64,000 nucleotides of DNA from JBBQLG01 sp964251665. GTDB taxonomy: Bacteria; Bacteroidota; Bacteroidia; Cytophagales; Spirosomataceae. Location: positions 434,001-498,000 of the forward strand of contig CAXUKO010000003.1 in the NCBI GenBank assembly GCA_964251665.1, given 5' to 3'. A model generated the notes under the pieces. That model worked only from the letters and a program-made list of their open reading frames with translations. It searched no databases and was not told where the DNA came from. How positions within the stretch are numbered: position 1 is the stretch's first letter; the number at the start of each line of letters is the position of its first letter. Both the position numbers and the translations under genes were made by a program. Shown here one piece after another: positions 33,404-42,365 of the stretch.

Positions 33404-34690
33404 ATGACTGTACCACTCCGCCGGGCATCCGGTTTACTGCTTCTTTTAGGCGTTACACTCCTGTTACCGGGTTGCAGCGGTTCCAAGAAACGCACTGAAG
33501 CCGACGATAAACCGGTTGCCAAAGCTGCTTCGATCAACCAAATCCATTTTTTTCTGGAAACGTCGGCCAGTATGGGCGGCTACTTAAAGGGTGGTACCGC
33601 GTTTAAAGATGTCGTATCGGAAGTAGTCACAAAAGCCAATACCATCAAACCCGTTACAGTATATACGATTGCCGAAGCCCCGAAACCCTATACCGGCGAC
33701 CTGACTGCGTTTGTGGAAGGCCTGGCAACAACACCGCTGGCAACGGGCCGCAGTTCGGAGTTGCACAAGGTGTTCCGGCAGGTGGGCGAAAAAGCCAAAG
33801 GCAATAACATCGCCGTGCTGGTGTCGGACTGCATTCTGTCATTTCCCGATGCGGCTATCAAAAACAACCCCGAAATCAATAAGACCGATGCGTCGAGCGT
33901 ACTGAAAAGCGAGATTTACGATCAGTTTAATCAGTTGAACAAGGCAGGAATCGGGGCTACGGTATATGCCTACACATCGCCCTTTAACGGTACGTATTAT
34001 GACTATCAAAATCATAAACAGAAATTGACCGGCGAGTCGCGGCCGTTCTACGTCTGGGTTATTGGTAAACAGGAACTGCTTGGCCAGTTCAACGCGCAGC
34101 TACAGGATCTGCTGACGACAAAACCCGTCAAGCAGCTCAATTTTGGGTCGGGCAAGGCCCTGACAGCGTACGAGTTATTTTTCTCGCTGAACAAAAAAGG
34201 CGACTGGCGTGTCGAGAGAGGCAACGTGGCTGAACTGGCTGTAAAACCCGCTAAACCCGCCGAATTCGCCATCGGCCTGAATCTCAGCACACTGCCTGGA
34301 TACGCTCAATCGGAGGAGTTTCTGAAAAAGAATTTGGTTTTAAGGGCACCGAGTGCGACCATCAAACTCGTCAGTGTGCAGAGAAAGGAAGCCGTGAAAG
34401 ACGTCAGCCGGTTACGCGAGCGCGAACTCAAGTTATTGAATGATGCTACGCACGTGCTTACATTTCAGGTCTCGAACCTGTATGACGACAAGGCCGACGT
34501 TACGGTTAAACTGCCCGCCCGATCCGACGACTGGTATCAGACTACCTGGACTACGATGGATGACCGTACCACCGATGGCCGACGCAACAAGACGTTCGCG
34601 CTTGAGCACCTCATGAACGGCGTGAAAGAAGCGTATCAGTCATCAACCAATGATTTTTTGCAGCTCAACTTCGCCCTAATCAAGAAATAA
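33404..34690 (+). CDS. VWA-like lipoprotein (system component 2)
   Basis: 428 residues from ATG 33404. The signal ends in LLPGC (Cys24), so the mature protein is lipid-anchored. A VWA-like fold begins with IHFFLETSASMGGY: residues 52-56 are E-T-S-A-S in place of the classical D-x-S-x-S metal site. RSSELHKVF and VLVSDCILS follow at the positions of the other MIDAS residues. The C-terminal part (after about 210) is beta-rich and not recognised. It probably binds a protein partner at the membrane face. It is cotranscribed with the upstream and downstream membrane proteins. Confidence 0.75.
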   Translation: MTVPLRRASGLLLLLGVTLLLPGCSGSKKRTEADDKPVAKAASINQIHFFLETSASMGGYLKGGTAFKDVVSEVVTKANTIKPVTVYTIAEAPKPYTGDLTAFVEGLATTPLATGRSSELHKVFRQVGEKAKGNNIAVLVSDCILSFPDAAIKNNPEINKTDASSVLKSEIYDQFNQLNKAGIGATVYAYTSPFNGTYYDYQNHKQKLTGESRPFYVWVIGKQELLGQFNAQLQDLLTTKPVKQLNFGSGKALTAYELFFSLNKKGDWRVERGNVAELAVKPAKPAEFAIGLNLSTLPGYAQSEEFLKKNLVLRAPSATIKLVSVQRKEAVKDVSRLRERELKLLNDATHVLTFQVSNLYDDKADVTVKLPARSDDWYQTTWTTMDDRTTDGRRNKTFALEHLMNGVKEAYQSSTNDFLQLNFALIKK

Positions 34691-34712
34691 CTGACCCAAT
34701 AACCTGCTACCC

Positions 34713-35087
34713 ATGTTTGTTTCGCTTTATGAACTCTGGCTCGGCCAGAACAATGACCCCATCTACGCCGATGAAATTTTTACGCCGGTTGGCCTGATCA
34801 CGCTGTTCGTCACACTGGCGCTGGCGGCTGTGTATTATCTGGGATTAGGACGGTGGCGGGCTATATTTCACCGGACCCCCCACTGGGTGATTACCCTAGT
34901 AATTGCGGCCATATTTGCCTTTGCCTATGCACTTTTCTACGCCAAAGACCGTACGCAAGCCGACGAAACAGACGGCTATATGACGGGGTTTGGGGCCGTA
35001 AACGCAATTTATGCCCTGATTTACTTTTTCGTCTTTTCGCTCGCCTTGAAAGGGTTTTCCATCTTCGCCAAGCGGACACCATTTTAA
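34713..35087 (+). CDS. Small polytopic membrane protein (system component 3)
   Basis: 124 residues with three membrane segments (about 26-46, 58-76 and 95-114). The N-terminal part is acidic (NNDPIYADEIF). No family is recognised. It follows the VWA-like gene by 22 bases and its stop codon directly abuts a REPIN-like element, after which a DUF559 gene interrupts the cluster. Its job is likely tied to the VWA and tubulin-like neighbours. Confidence 0.65.
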   Translation: MFVSLYELWLGQNNDPIYADEIFTPVGLITLFVTLALAAVYYLGLGRWRAIFHRTPHWVITLVIAAIFAFAYALFYAKDRTQADETDGYMTGFGAVNAIYALIYFFVFSLALKGFSIFAKRTPF

Positions 35088-35212
35088 CCTCACCCCCGTC
35101 CCCCTCTCCTTGTGAAGGAGAGGGGGTGTCAACTTAGATACTATTTGCAACGCAAATAAACACCAAGCCTGCTCCCCTCTCCTTGTGAAGGAGAGGGGGA
35201 CGGGGGTGAGGT
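35087..35212. repeat. REPIN-like element 1: two inverted REP-type palindromes
   Basis: The ends are ACCTCACCCCCGTC and GACGGGGGTGAGGT in inverted orientation. Each end is followed by a hairpin of the form CCCCTCTCC-TTGTGAA-GGAGAGGGG. The 40-base interior (CTTAGATACTATTTGC, ACGCAAATAAAC) includes its own TTTGC...GCAAA dyad and is shared with element 3. It starts on the last base of the preceding stop codon. Confidence 0.92.
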
Positions 35213-35223
35213 AAACGACCTCT

Positions 35224-35649
35224 ATGAGCGATCAACTTCATAACCGTTCCAGCATGAAAGACCTTCGGCGCGAATTGCGTCAGAGTCAGACACCGGCTGA
35301 ATCTCTGTTGTGGAGCAGATTGCGCAACCGGCAATTAGAAGACCGGAAATTCAGGCGTCAGCATAGCATTGGTGGATATGTAGTTGATTTTTACTGCGCT
35401 GAAGAAAGGTTGATTATTGAAGTGGATGGTTCAGTACACGACACACCCGAAGCAAAGCGTTACGATGCTGAGCGGGAGTTCGACTTGTGTGATTTAGGTC
35501 TGACGCTAATGCGGTTCCGTAATGAGCAGGTACTGGAAACGATTGATATTGTTTTACAAAAAATAACTGAAAACCTCACGGTTTACCTCACCCCCGACCC
35601 CTCTCCTAAAACAGGAGAGGGGAGTTTTATCAGACAGTTTCGTATCTGA
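35224..35649 (+). CDS. DUF559 domain protein, Vsr-like endonuclease fold
   Basis: 141 residues. The core has LRRELRQSQTPAESLLWSRL, FRRQHSIGGYVVDFYCAEER and LIIEVDGSVHD, which is the DUF559 pattern related to very-short-patch repair endonucleases (PD-(D/E)xK-like, with the Asp of VVDFYC and Glu of IIEVDG as metal ligands). The C-terminus after residue 119 (VYLTPDPSPKTGEG) is the translation of REPIN element 2 into which the frame runs before stopping. The gene is bracketed by two such elements and breaks the tubulin/actin cluster, so it is probably an insertion. Its role in spreading the repeats is inference. Confidence 0.88.
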   Translation: MSDQLHNRSSMKDLRRELRQSQTPAESLLWSRLRNRQLEDRKFRRQHSIGGYVVDFYCAEERLIIEVDGSVHDTPEAKRYDAEREFDLCDLGLTLMRFRNEQVLETIDIVLQKITENLTVYLTPDPSPKTGEGSFIRQFRI

Positions 35650-35726
35650 AAACTTAGTTTTCTCAGATCGGTATGTCGTTGACGGCTCCCCTCTCCTGTT
35701 TTAGGAGAGGGGCTGGGGGTGAGGTA
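35584..35726. repeat. REPIN-like element 2: two inverted REP-type palindromes
   Basis: Left arm ACCTCACCCCCGACC with hairpin CCCCTCTCCTAAAACAGGAGAGGGG (partly inside the DUF559 frame); right arm with CCCCTCTCCTGTTTTAGGAGAGGGG and GGGGGTGAGGT. The interior has a separate dyad (ATCTGAAAA..TTTTCTCAGAT) not shared with elements 1 and 3. Ends extend to GTTTACCTCAC and GTGAGGTAAA. Confidence 0.92.
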
Positions 35727-35739
35727 AATGTAAAAGCCT

Positions 35740-37209
35740 ATGAAACTCTTTCTTTTTGGTATTGGCGGTACGGGGGCCCGTGTGCTGCGTTCGCTGACGA
35801 TGCTGCTGGCAGCCGGGGCCAAAACCCCGAATGACCTGACGATTGTCCCCATTTTGCTGGATATGGATATGCAGAACGGCGATACCGAGCGGGCCCTGCG
35901 CGCCGTTGAACTGTATCGCACCATTCGTCGGGGTGCCTATGTTGAGGGCCAGACGCCCGGTAAGCAGACGTTTTTTGGGACACCCCTCCAACCGCTGGGT
36001 ACTTTGCAGGCCGACAACGCACCGGTGAAAATCGGGGATTCGGTACTGCCGAAACTGACCGATCATCAGGGTACATTCGAGGAATTTCTGAACGTGAGCA
36101 GCATGGACGAACTCGACCGCGAGTTTCTGAAACTACTCTACGACAACTCCGCCAAGCCAACCAATGCCGAACTGAAATTAAACCTGTCGGTGGGCTTTAA
36201 GGGCAACCCGAACATCGGGAGTGTGGTGTTTAACTCGCTGGAAGATTCGGCGGTGTACAAATACTTCACGGGCGCTTTCAATGATCAGACCGACCGGATT
36301 TTTGTAATCAGCTCGATTTTCGGCGGAACCGGGTCGGCGGGATTTCCGCAGCTGGTGAAACTGTTGCAGCACCCCAGTCAGAAAATGCCGATTCGCACGG
36401 CTAAAAAAGGCGCTGTAACAGTAATGCCCTACTTCGCGCTGGAAGAAAACGCGAACAGTGCCATCGACCAAAACCGGTTCTTATCGAAGACCAAAGCTGC
36501 TCTGTCGTACTACCAAACGCAGGTTAATCTGGATTCGCTGTATTACATTGGCGATCAGCCAGGTAGTAAGTTGTATCCAAACGTGGAAGGTGGAGCGCAG
36601 CAGACGAACAATGCCCACGTAGTCGAGATGCTGGCGGCAGCGGCTGTGCTCGATTTTGCCCAGAAAGGCAACGACGATTTCACCGACAACAAGCGGTATT
36701 ATGAGTTCGCCCTCAAGCGCAACGATAAAACACTCGACCTCGCGCACTTCTACGATCAGACGTTTAATAACCTGCTGGAGCCGCTCATCCGCTTTGCTTA
36801 TGCGACCAAGTTCTTCACCGAATTCGTACCGGGTAGTTTGGGTGAAGCCTTCGCCAAGAACCTGAACCTATCGCAGAATCTGTCGTCTAATTCGTTTTAC
36901 GTAGCATTGCGACAGTTTATGGCTGATTACTTCAGACCATGGCTGGCCGAAATGGCGGCCAACGACCGGGGTTTCCGGCCGTTCGACCTGTCCAAAGATT
37001 TTAACGCAATGGTCGTGTCGAAAACGGTAGAGACCGGCTTTTTCGACAAAGGGATCAGCACTAATTTTTTGAAAGATCAGGCCGGTAAAACCGAAAATAG
37101 CTTGCAGGCTTCCTTTCCTCAATCGGAGATGCGATTTATGCAGGTACTGATTGAAGTAGCCGAAAAGTGCCGTGAGAAATTAGGCCAGTTGAACCGACAA
37201 TTGGTATAA
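35740..37209 (+). CDS. Tubulin/FtsZ-like GTPase (Tubulin_2-like; system component 4)
   Basis: 489 residues. The N-terminus MKLFLFGIGGTGARVLRSL gives the T1 nucleotide-binding loop (G7-x-G9-G10-T11-G12). The tubulin signature appears as IFGGTGSAGFPQLV, with G195-G196-T197-G198 in the position of the GGGTGSG (T4) loop. The layout between them (T1 loop, about 180 residues, T4 loop) fits the superfamily. The C-terminal 250 residues are helical and not like FtsZ. It resembles the Pfam family called Tubulin_2. Whether it polymerises cannot be read from sequence; no clear T7-loop catalytic Asp was found. It lies between membrane/VWA genes and the actin/Hsp70-like gene. Confidence 0.82.
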   Translation: MKLFLFGIGGTGARVLRSLTMLLAAGAKTPNDLTIVPILLDMDMQNGDTERALRAVELYRTIRRGAYVEGQTPGKQTFFGTPLQPLGTLQADNAPVKIGDSVLPKLTDHQGTFEEFLNVSSMDELDREFLKLLYDNSAKPTNAELKLNLSVGFKGNPNIGSVVFNSLEDSAVYKYFTGAFNDQTDRIFVISSIFGGTGSAGFPQLVKLLQHPSQKMPIRTAKKGAVTVMPYFALEENANSAIDQNRFLSKTKAALSYYQTQVNLDSLYYIGDQPGSKLYPNVEGGAQQTNNAHVVEMLAAAAVLDFAQKGNDDFTDNKRYYEFALKRNDKTLDLAHFYDQTFNNLLEPLIRFAYATKFFTEFVPGSLGEAFAKNLNLSQNLSSNSFYVALRQFMADYFRPWLAEMAANDRGFRPFDLSKDFNAMVVSKTVETGFFDKGISTNFLKDQAGKTENSLQASFPQSEMRFMQVLIEVAEKCREKLGQLNRQLV

Positions 37210-37210
37210 G

Positions 37211-37352
37211 ACCTCACCGAAACGTCGGACCGCCCCCGACCCCTTCTCCTTCACAAGGAGAAGGGGAGACGACTTAAATACTTTTTGCGAAGCAAAAAAA
37301 TGGCCGAGCCTGCTCCCCTCTCCTGTTTTAGGAGAGGGGTTGGGGGTGAGGT
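37211..37352. repeat. REPIN-like element 3: two inverted REP-type palindromes
   Basis: Left arm ACCTCACC with hairpin CCCCTTCTCCTTCACAAGGAGAAGGGG; right arm hairpin CCCCTCTCCTGTTTTAGGAGAGGGG and GGGGGTGAGGT. The interior (CTTAAATACTTTTTGCGAAGC, then GAGCCTGCTCCCC) matches element 1. It begins one base after the tubulin-like stop codon and ends 15 bases before the next start. Confidence 0.92.
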
Positions 37353-37367
37353 AAACCAAACTGAACT

Positions 37368-40300
37368 ATGCCTCATATCCTTCGCATCGATAACGACCCG
37401 AATGTCAGTCAGCAGAACCATCAGGACTGGACTGGGTCGCACAACGGCCTGACCGGCGACCGTATTAACCACATCCCCGATACTTTTTCGGGAGCCGCCG
37501 GTAACGTGGCTGGCTCGGCCGCCAAAGCAGGTACATCCATCCCGTCGCCGTTTGCGCGGCTGTATCTGTTTGATACAGCGTTTCGCATGGTCAATTCGAA
37601 CATAAACGCCCGTGAACTGACTATGTATCATGTGCTGGTATCGCACTGCCTCGACATGCTCGAACTGCTGTTTCAGGCGGGCAACAGTGCTGACCTGACG
37701 TATAAAGTCTGGAACCGCGACGAACGGCTTAGTCATCTCAACAGCAAGGCTGGAGCCGCTGGCGGATTAACCCGGCACCCGCATCAGATTCTGGCCAAGG
37801 CGCTTGAACTGGATATGCGTAATGAACTGGCATCGCTGCAACAGTTCACGCTCATCTATTATAAGGGGGCGTTGCTGGGTGGGACGTCGCCCCTGTCTCT
37901 GGTGTTTACCTCGCCCAACTGGGAGCAGGAACGGCAGAACAAATACATCGACGCGCCCAAAAGCACGACCGGACGGACGTTTTTTCAGAATGAATATGTA
38001 GCGCTCCAGAGCCGCGACGAAGGCTTTGTTACGTACCTCCGGCGGCTTTACGACCAGTACGGCAGCACGCTGTTGCGGGGTGGTTTTAAAGATTACCTCT
38101 ACAAAGTGTTTTTCGATGGTCCCGTTGCGTTGCCCATCGAGCCGAACACTACACTGGCGAACTTTGACCTGATTCAGATCGGCGTCGATGGCAATTCCAC
38201 GTTACAGGTGGTGCCGGGGCTGGCGCTTTACAAGGTGCGGGAAGCCGATGTGCTGGCCGATATTGAAGAGGGCAGCGATTTTGTGATGCAGCCGACTGTT
38301 GCTCTGTATCAGCGCGAATCACGGAACGGGGCCACAACCGGAGTGCCACGCCCGTTGGCACTGGCCTCGCGGATGGATGTAGCGGGGCGCTACGTTAAAA
38401 ATACGAACTGGAACACGCAGACGGTTATTATGCGGTCGTTGCTGAACAACCTCAGCGAGGGCGGTTTACTGGCCGATCGTTACCTGCCGGGTGTCGATAA
38501 TGTCAAGTACCCATTCGTGACCACCGACGATTTTCTGGAAGATTTTCTGGTGAAAATGCCGTTTAAACTCAACAGCGGCCGGTTCTTCACGGGTGTAGTG
38601 GGCGATTGTGAATTTCTCCTGCCCATCCGTAAGGAGTATTTTAACTTCTTCCGGACGGAGGATTTAGCACGCCAACTGACCATTATTACCACGGATCAGG
38701 GCCTGGATAAGATTGTGACGGCTACGCTGCGCATTCCTATTCGGAACAACCGCACCGTCGAGTTTAAGAAGCAGTACAACCTGTCGCAGGAACAGACAAG
38801 CCTGAATTTTCGGGCGGGTCTGGCGTTTTTCCCGTTCTACAAAATTACGGTTCCCGAGCCGTATTTGCAGGGGCTGAATCAATACAACGTGATGCTGGCC
38901 GATCTTAGCGACGACACAACGAACTTCCGCGCGGCCGACTCCATCCGGTTTTACCAGACAGATCAAACCATCGCCAACCAGTGGAAACCGCTTGGCGTAC
39001 CCACCCCCGAAACCCGCTCACCGAAAGCAAATTCTCCGGCCACGTATTTTTATAAAGTGCCGCAGGCGTTTGACTTGATGGAAATAAAACTGGAACGGAG
39101 TGGCGTGCCCTATCGGGGGTTGATTCTGCCCAAGTTTACGGTTATCGACCAAAAAGGATTTAAGCCGTTCACTTTCGCCATTGACTTTGGTACGTCCAAC
39201 ACGCACGTTGCCTATACGGATACTACTACCGGCAATGTTGAACCCAAGGCCCTGACCGTGAGTGATACTAAAGTGCAACTGGATCAGGACGAGTTGCAAA
39301 TGGTGACGCTCAATAAGCCGTATGATGGCTATGAGGTGCAGAATACTTACGACCGCTACCGGCTACCGGTGAGCTACGGCAGTCTGCCTCAGTTTGATTC
39401 GCTTATCCGGCGTGAGTTTGTACCCGCTATTCTGGGTAAGGAATTCGGTTCGCCGTTCTTGTTTCCGTTACGGACGGCGGTGTACGAGAAAATCGGCATG
39501 AGCGAAAGCGTTGGAGGGGATAACCTGTTCAGTAAGCTGAATCTGGGTTTCAATATTGACCTCGAAGAAGCACCAACGGGCGTGAATCGCTACGTCACGA
39601 ACTTGAAATGGCTGTTTGAAAATCAACCCGGCGATACCCTGAACCGGCCGCGCGTACGGGCCTTTTTCGAGACGCTGCTGCTCCTGATCCGCAACAAAGT
39701 CATTCTGAACCAGGGTAACGTACAGGAAACCAAGATTGTCTGGCTGGCACCGTCGAGTATGCGGGCCCAGACCGAAGATAACCTCGTGGATGAGTGGCAG
39801 AACGCCTGTCGACGGGTGTTCGGCACGACCAATAATTTCCGGGCGGCTCCCGTGTCCGAGTCGTTAGCGCCGTATTTCTACCTCATCAAAAAAGGTGTCC
39901 GGCCCTTTGCCGATACCGTCAACGTCGATATTGGTGGTGGTACTGCCGATTTAATGCTGTTCATGCGCGGGCAAAACCGCTACCTCAACACGTCATTCCG
40001 ATTCGCCGGCTACGACATCTGGGGCGGTGGGCTGAACGATCAGGGGCACCCGGCGCACACGAAAGACAACGGCTTTGTCAAGAACTATATCAACTTCAAG
40101 CGGTCACTGAGTCAGACGCCCGCCCGTGAAGACAACATTTTCGACGCTTTCCTGCACGATCAGGACCTGACGGCCGAGGATGTGGTGAGTCTGCTCTTTA
40201 AATACAACGACCACTTTAAGTTCGAGCAGTCGATCAAAGACGGTAAGCCCGCCCTGCGGATTGTGCTTTACTTACACTACAGCGCCATTGTGTACCACTT

Positions 40301-40937
40301 GGTACAACTCATCGAAGCGCATCAGTTAAGTCTGCCGCGTTACCTGACCTTCACGGGCCGGGGGAGTCAGTACCTGAATATGCTTGGCTCGCGCTCGCGG
40401 CTGATCGAGTTTACGAAACTACTCTTCAAAGCCTACACGACCCTGCCGATTCCGCCCGACTTTGAGGTTATTCTGACGGATAATCCGAAAGAGACAACAG
40501 CCAATGGTGCGGTGCTGTACGAGAATTCGGTATCAGACAAGGCGCAGTACGAAAACCGGGAGAGTAGCCCGTACTGGGGTAACGAACCCGACAAACCGGT
40601 CGATTTTACGTACCGGCGGACGAAGGTCGGCGATATGCGGTCGAACCGTGAGTTTCATGAATCGGTGCTGTTGAACATGAAAAACTTCCTGGAAAAGACA
40701 CTCAAAGACCCGGATATTGCCTATTTCATGAGTCAGTACAACATCACGACGCCGGAGAAATACTACGACCTGCTGGTAGGACCCGATGTGACGCGTGGTG
40801 GCTGGCTCTACGACAGCTACATGCTGGCCCGCATGGCAATGGAGCAGAACGCTAACGAAGCCCTCTCAGAAACGTTTTTCTTCCTGCCGCTGAAGCATTC
40901 ACTGTATGAGTTATCTAAATACATCGCCGAATCGTAA
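37368..40937 (+). CDS. Large protein with C-terminal actin/Hsp70-type ATPase domain (system component 5)
   Basis: 1189 residues. Residues 1-600 are unrecognised and include beta-rich parts. From about 600 an ASKHA ATPase fold appears: phosphate-1 motif IDFGTSNTHVAY (D606-T612), phosphate-2 motif NVDIGGGTADLMLF (854-861), and the adenosine motif TFTGRGSQYL (from 995). Spacing between motifs is larger than in DnaK, and no substrate-binding domain follows; the last 190 residues are helical. SrfB-type virulence proteins have a similar Hsp70-like core, so this may be a distant relative. It is the largest member of the cluster and follows the tubulin-like gene. Confidence 0.82.
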   Translation: MPHILRIDNDPNVSQQNHQDWTGSHNGLTGDRINHIPDTFSGAAGNVAGSAAKAGTSIPSPFARLYLFDTAFRMVNSNINARELTMYHVLVSHCLDMLELLFQAGNSADLTYKVWNRDERLSHLNSKAGAAGGLTRHPHQILAKALELDMRNELASLQQFTLIYYKGALLGGTSPLSLVFTSPNWEQERQNKYIDAPKSTTGRTFFQNEYVALQSRDEGFVTYLRRLYDQYGSTLLRGGFKDYLYKVFFDGPVALPIEPNTTLANFDLIQIGVDGNSTLQVVPGLALYKVREADVLADIEEGSDFVMQPTVALYQRESRNGATTGVPRPLALASRMDVAGRYVKNTNWNTQTVIMRSLLNNLSEGGLLADRYLPGVDNVKYPFVTTDDFLEDFLVKMPFKLNSGRFFTGVVGDCEFLLPIRKEYFNFFRTEDLARQLTIITTDQGLDKIVTATLRIPIRNNRTVEFKKQYNLSQEQTSLNFRAGLAFFPFYKITVPEPYLQGLNQYNVMLADLSDDTTNFRAADSIRFYQTDQTIANQWKPLGVPTPETRSPKANSPATYFYKVPQAFDLMEIKLERSGVPYRGLILPKFTVIDQKGFKPFTFAIDFGTSNTHVAYTDTTTGNVEPKALTVSDTKVQLDQDELQMVTLNKPYDGYEVQNTYDRYRLPVSYGSLPQFDSLIRREFVPAILGKEFGSPFLFPLRTAVYEKIGMSESVGGDNLFSKLNLGFNIDLEEAPTGVNRYVTNLKWLFENQPGDTLNRPRVRAFFETLLLLIRNKVILNQGNVQETKIVWLAPSSMRAQTEDNLVDEWQNACRRVFGTTNNFRAAPVSESLAPYFYLIKKGVRPFADTVNVDIGGGTADLMLFMRGQNRYLNTSFRFAGYDIWGGGLNDQGHPAHTKDNGFVKNYINFKRSLSQTPAREDNIFDAFLHDQDLTAEDVVSLLFKYNDHFKFEQSIKDGKPALRIVLYLHYSAIVYHLVQLIEAHQLSLPRYLTFTGRGSQYLNMLGSRSRLIEFTKLLFKAYTTLPIPPDFEVILTDNPKETTANGAVLYENSVSDKAQYENRESSPYWGNEPDKPVDFTYRRTKVGDMRSNREFHESVLLNMKNFLEKTLKDPDIAYFMSQYNITTPEKYYDLLVGPDVTRGGWLYDSYMLARMAMEQNANEALSETFFFLPLKHSLYELSKYIAES

Positions 40938-40940
40938 ATG

Positions 40941-41036
40941 TTTAACCGCAAAGGTAAAAGAGGTAAAGCGCAAGGGACGCGGAGATATTGTTCTTTCTGC
41001 TCTTTGCGTTTTTCTTCTCTTCCTTTGCGGTTAAAA
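40941..41036. repeat. Long imperfect inverted repeat after the actin-like gene
   Basis: TTTAACCGCAAAGG on the left (40941-40954) and CCTTTGCGGTTAAA on the right (41022-41035) are exact complements, and the arms continue inward with AAGAGG/CCTCTT-like and GCGCAA/TTTGCG pairing. The element begins three bases after the stop codon and ends 14 bases before the next start. The composition (CTCTTTGCG, TTTGCGG) differs from the REPIN family. Confidence 0.82.
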
Positions 41037-41050
41037 CTCCTCAACCTCCT

Positions 41051-42358
41051 ATGCAACGACTCCTTAACCTTTTTCTGCTGACGGTGCTGATTAGCCCGCT
41101 GGCCCATGCCCAACTGGATTCGACCAATCAGAATGTGGTCAATCAGGCAGCTTTCCAACTCACCAAAGCAACTGTTGAATTTGTTGCTACAGACGCGAAA
41201 ACGTACGGTAATCGGGCCACAACTACCTGTCCGGCCTGCAATGATTATCCCAGTCTTATTCAATTCATTAAAACAAACAAACTGACCAAAGCGGATGAGT
41301 TGGTGAATGATGCGCAGAAGCAGGTAGCCAGCCTGACAACGCCTACCGCCACCGTTGATCAGGTACTGACCAAACTGCGCCAGTATCTGCACGACCGGGT
41401 GACCAAAGGCGACGGTCGGGAACGGCGCACCACCCTGGCGAGCTACAAAACGTACACGGGGCAGGTCGCTCAGATTTTGGCTAGTGCAGGTGTCGAATCT
41501 GGCAGCGAAACAGACCTTGCCGCTGTACCTGCTGATACTACGGATACCGGCGAGGCCGTGATGCCCGACACGGTTAAGAAGGGTGATACGGGTGGCCTGT
41601 TTTCCTTTGGCGGGCTGGCACTGCTGTTGTCGCTGCTGAACCTGGCCGGGTTGATTTACATGTGGAGTCAGCGGCAAACCAAGGCGTCACCGACAATGCG
41701 TAACCCCCTGATTGATGAGTTGAGTAGTCGGGTGTCAACATTGGAAAGAACCCATAAAGAGTTAATTAACCGGCTTAATAAACCAGCTTCAGCGCCGGTC
41801 GCACCAACACCGGCTTCCGAGCCACGACGTCAGGAACCCGTTGCTGCCCCGGCCAACGTTGCGCCAAGACCGGCACCAACAGCGCCAGCGGCCGTAGCAC
41901 CGCCAACCGTCACGCCAACTCCTGAGCCCGCCCGGCAGACACAGGCGGCTACTCCGGTTGCACCGGCACCTCAGCCGGTAACCCCGGCACCGCAACCCGC
42001 CGTTGTTCAGAATCCAGTGCCATCGAACCAGCCGCGCCGGCGTGACGTAGTGCTGTATGGCCGCACGGCTGATCTGGGTGATGGCTTTAGCGTAGGCAGC
42101 CTGCTCGAAACACCCGACCGGGATACCGTTTTTCAGATCGAAGTCCGAACCGATTCCCAAGCGGTTTACCGGGTAACGGAGGAGCCGGGGGCGCAGCAAC
42201 TGGCACTGTCTGATCCGTATTCGTACTTAGCCGATGCCTGTGAATACATGGCCAAGCCAATACCCAACGCCCGTATTCGTACGAATCAACCCGGTCAACT
42301 GGCCTTGCAGGGTGACAAATGGAAGATCGTCGAGAAAGCTAAGATTAGTTTTTATTGA
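41051..42358 (+). CDS. Membrane-anchored protein with coiled coil and Pro/Ala linker (system component 6)
   Basis: 435 residues from ATG 41051. A signal peptide ends at HAQ (residue 20). A helical extracytoplasmic domain (about 21-180) contains a CPAC motif. A membrane helix follows (GGLALLLSLLNLAGLIYMW), then a coiled coil (DELSSRVSTLERTHKELI) and a long Pro/Ala/Thr linker (about 255-325). The C-terminal domain (about 330-435, VLYGRTADLGDGFSVGSL) is predicted cytosolic and has no recognised family. It may link the tubulin/actin-like proteins to the envelope, which is inference from topology and position. Confidence 0.72.
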   Translation: MQRLLNLFLLTVLISPLAHAQLDSTNQNVVNQAAFQLTKATVEFVATDAKTYGNRATTTCPACNDYPSLIQFIKTNKLTKADELVNDAQKQVASLTTPTATVDQVLTKLRQYLHDRVTKGDGRERRTTLASYKTYTGQVAQILASAGVESGSETDLAAVPADTTDTGEAVMPDTVKKGDTGGLFSFGGLALLLSLLNLAGLIYMWSQRQTKASPTMRNPLIDELSSRVSTLERTHKELINRLNKPASAPVAPTPASEPRRQEPVAAPANVAPRPAPTAPAAVAPPTVTPTPEPARQTQAATPVAPAPQPVTPAPQPAVVQNPVPSNQPRRRDVVLYGRTADLGDGFSVGSLLETPDRDTVFQIEVRTDSQAVYRVTEEPGAQQLALSDPYSYLADACEYMAKPIPNARIRTNQPGQLALQGDKWKIVEKAKISFY

Positions 42359-42365
42359 GCGAGTT

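Noticed and set aside
35087..37352. Possible CRISPR array
   Set aside because: Only three copies, with inverted ends and no regular 30-base spacers; no cas genes are present.
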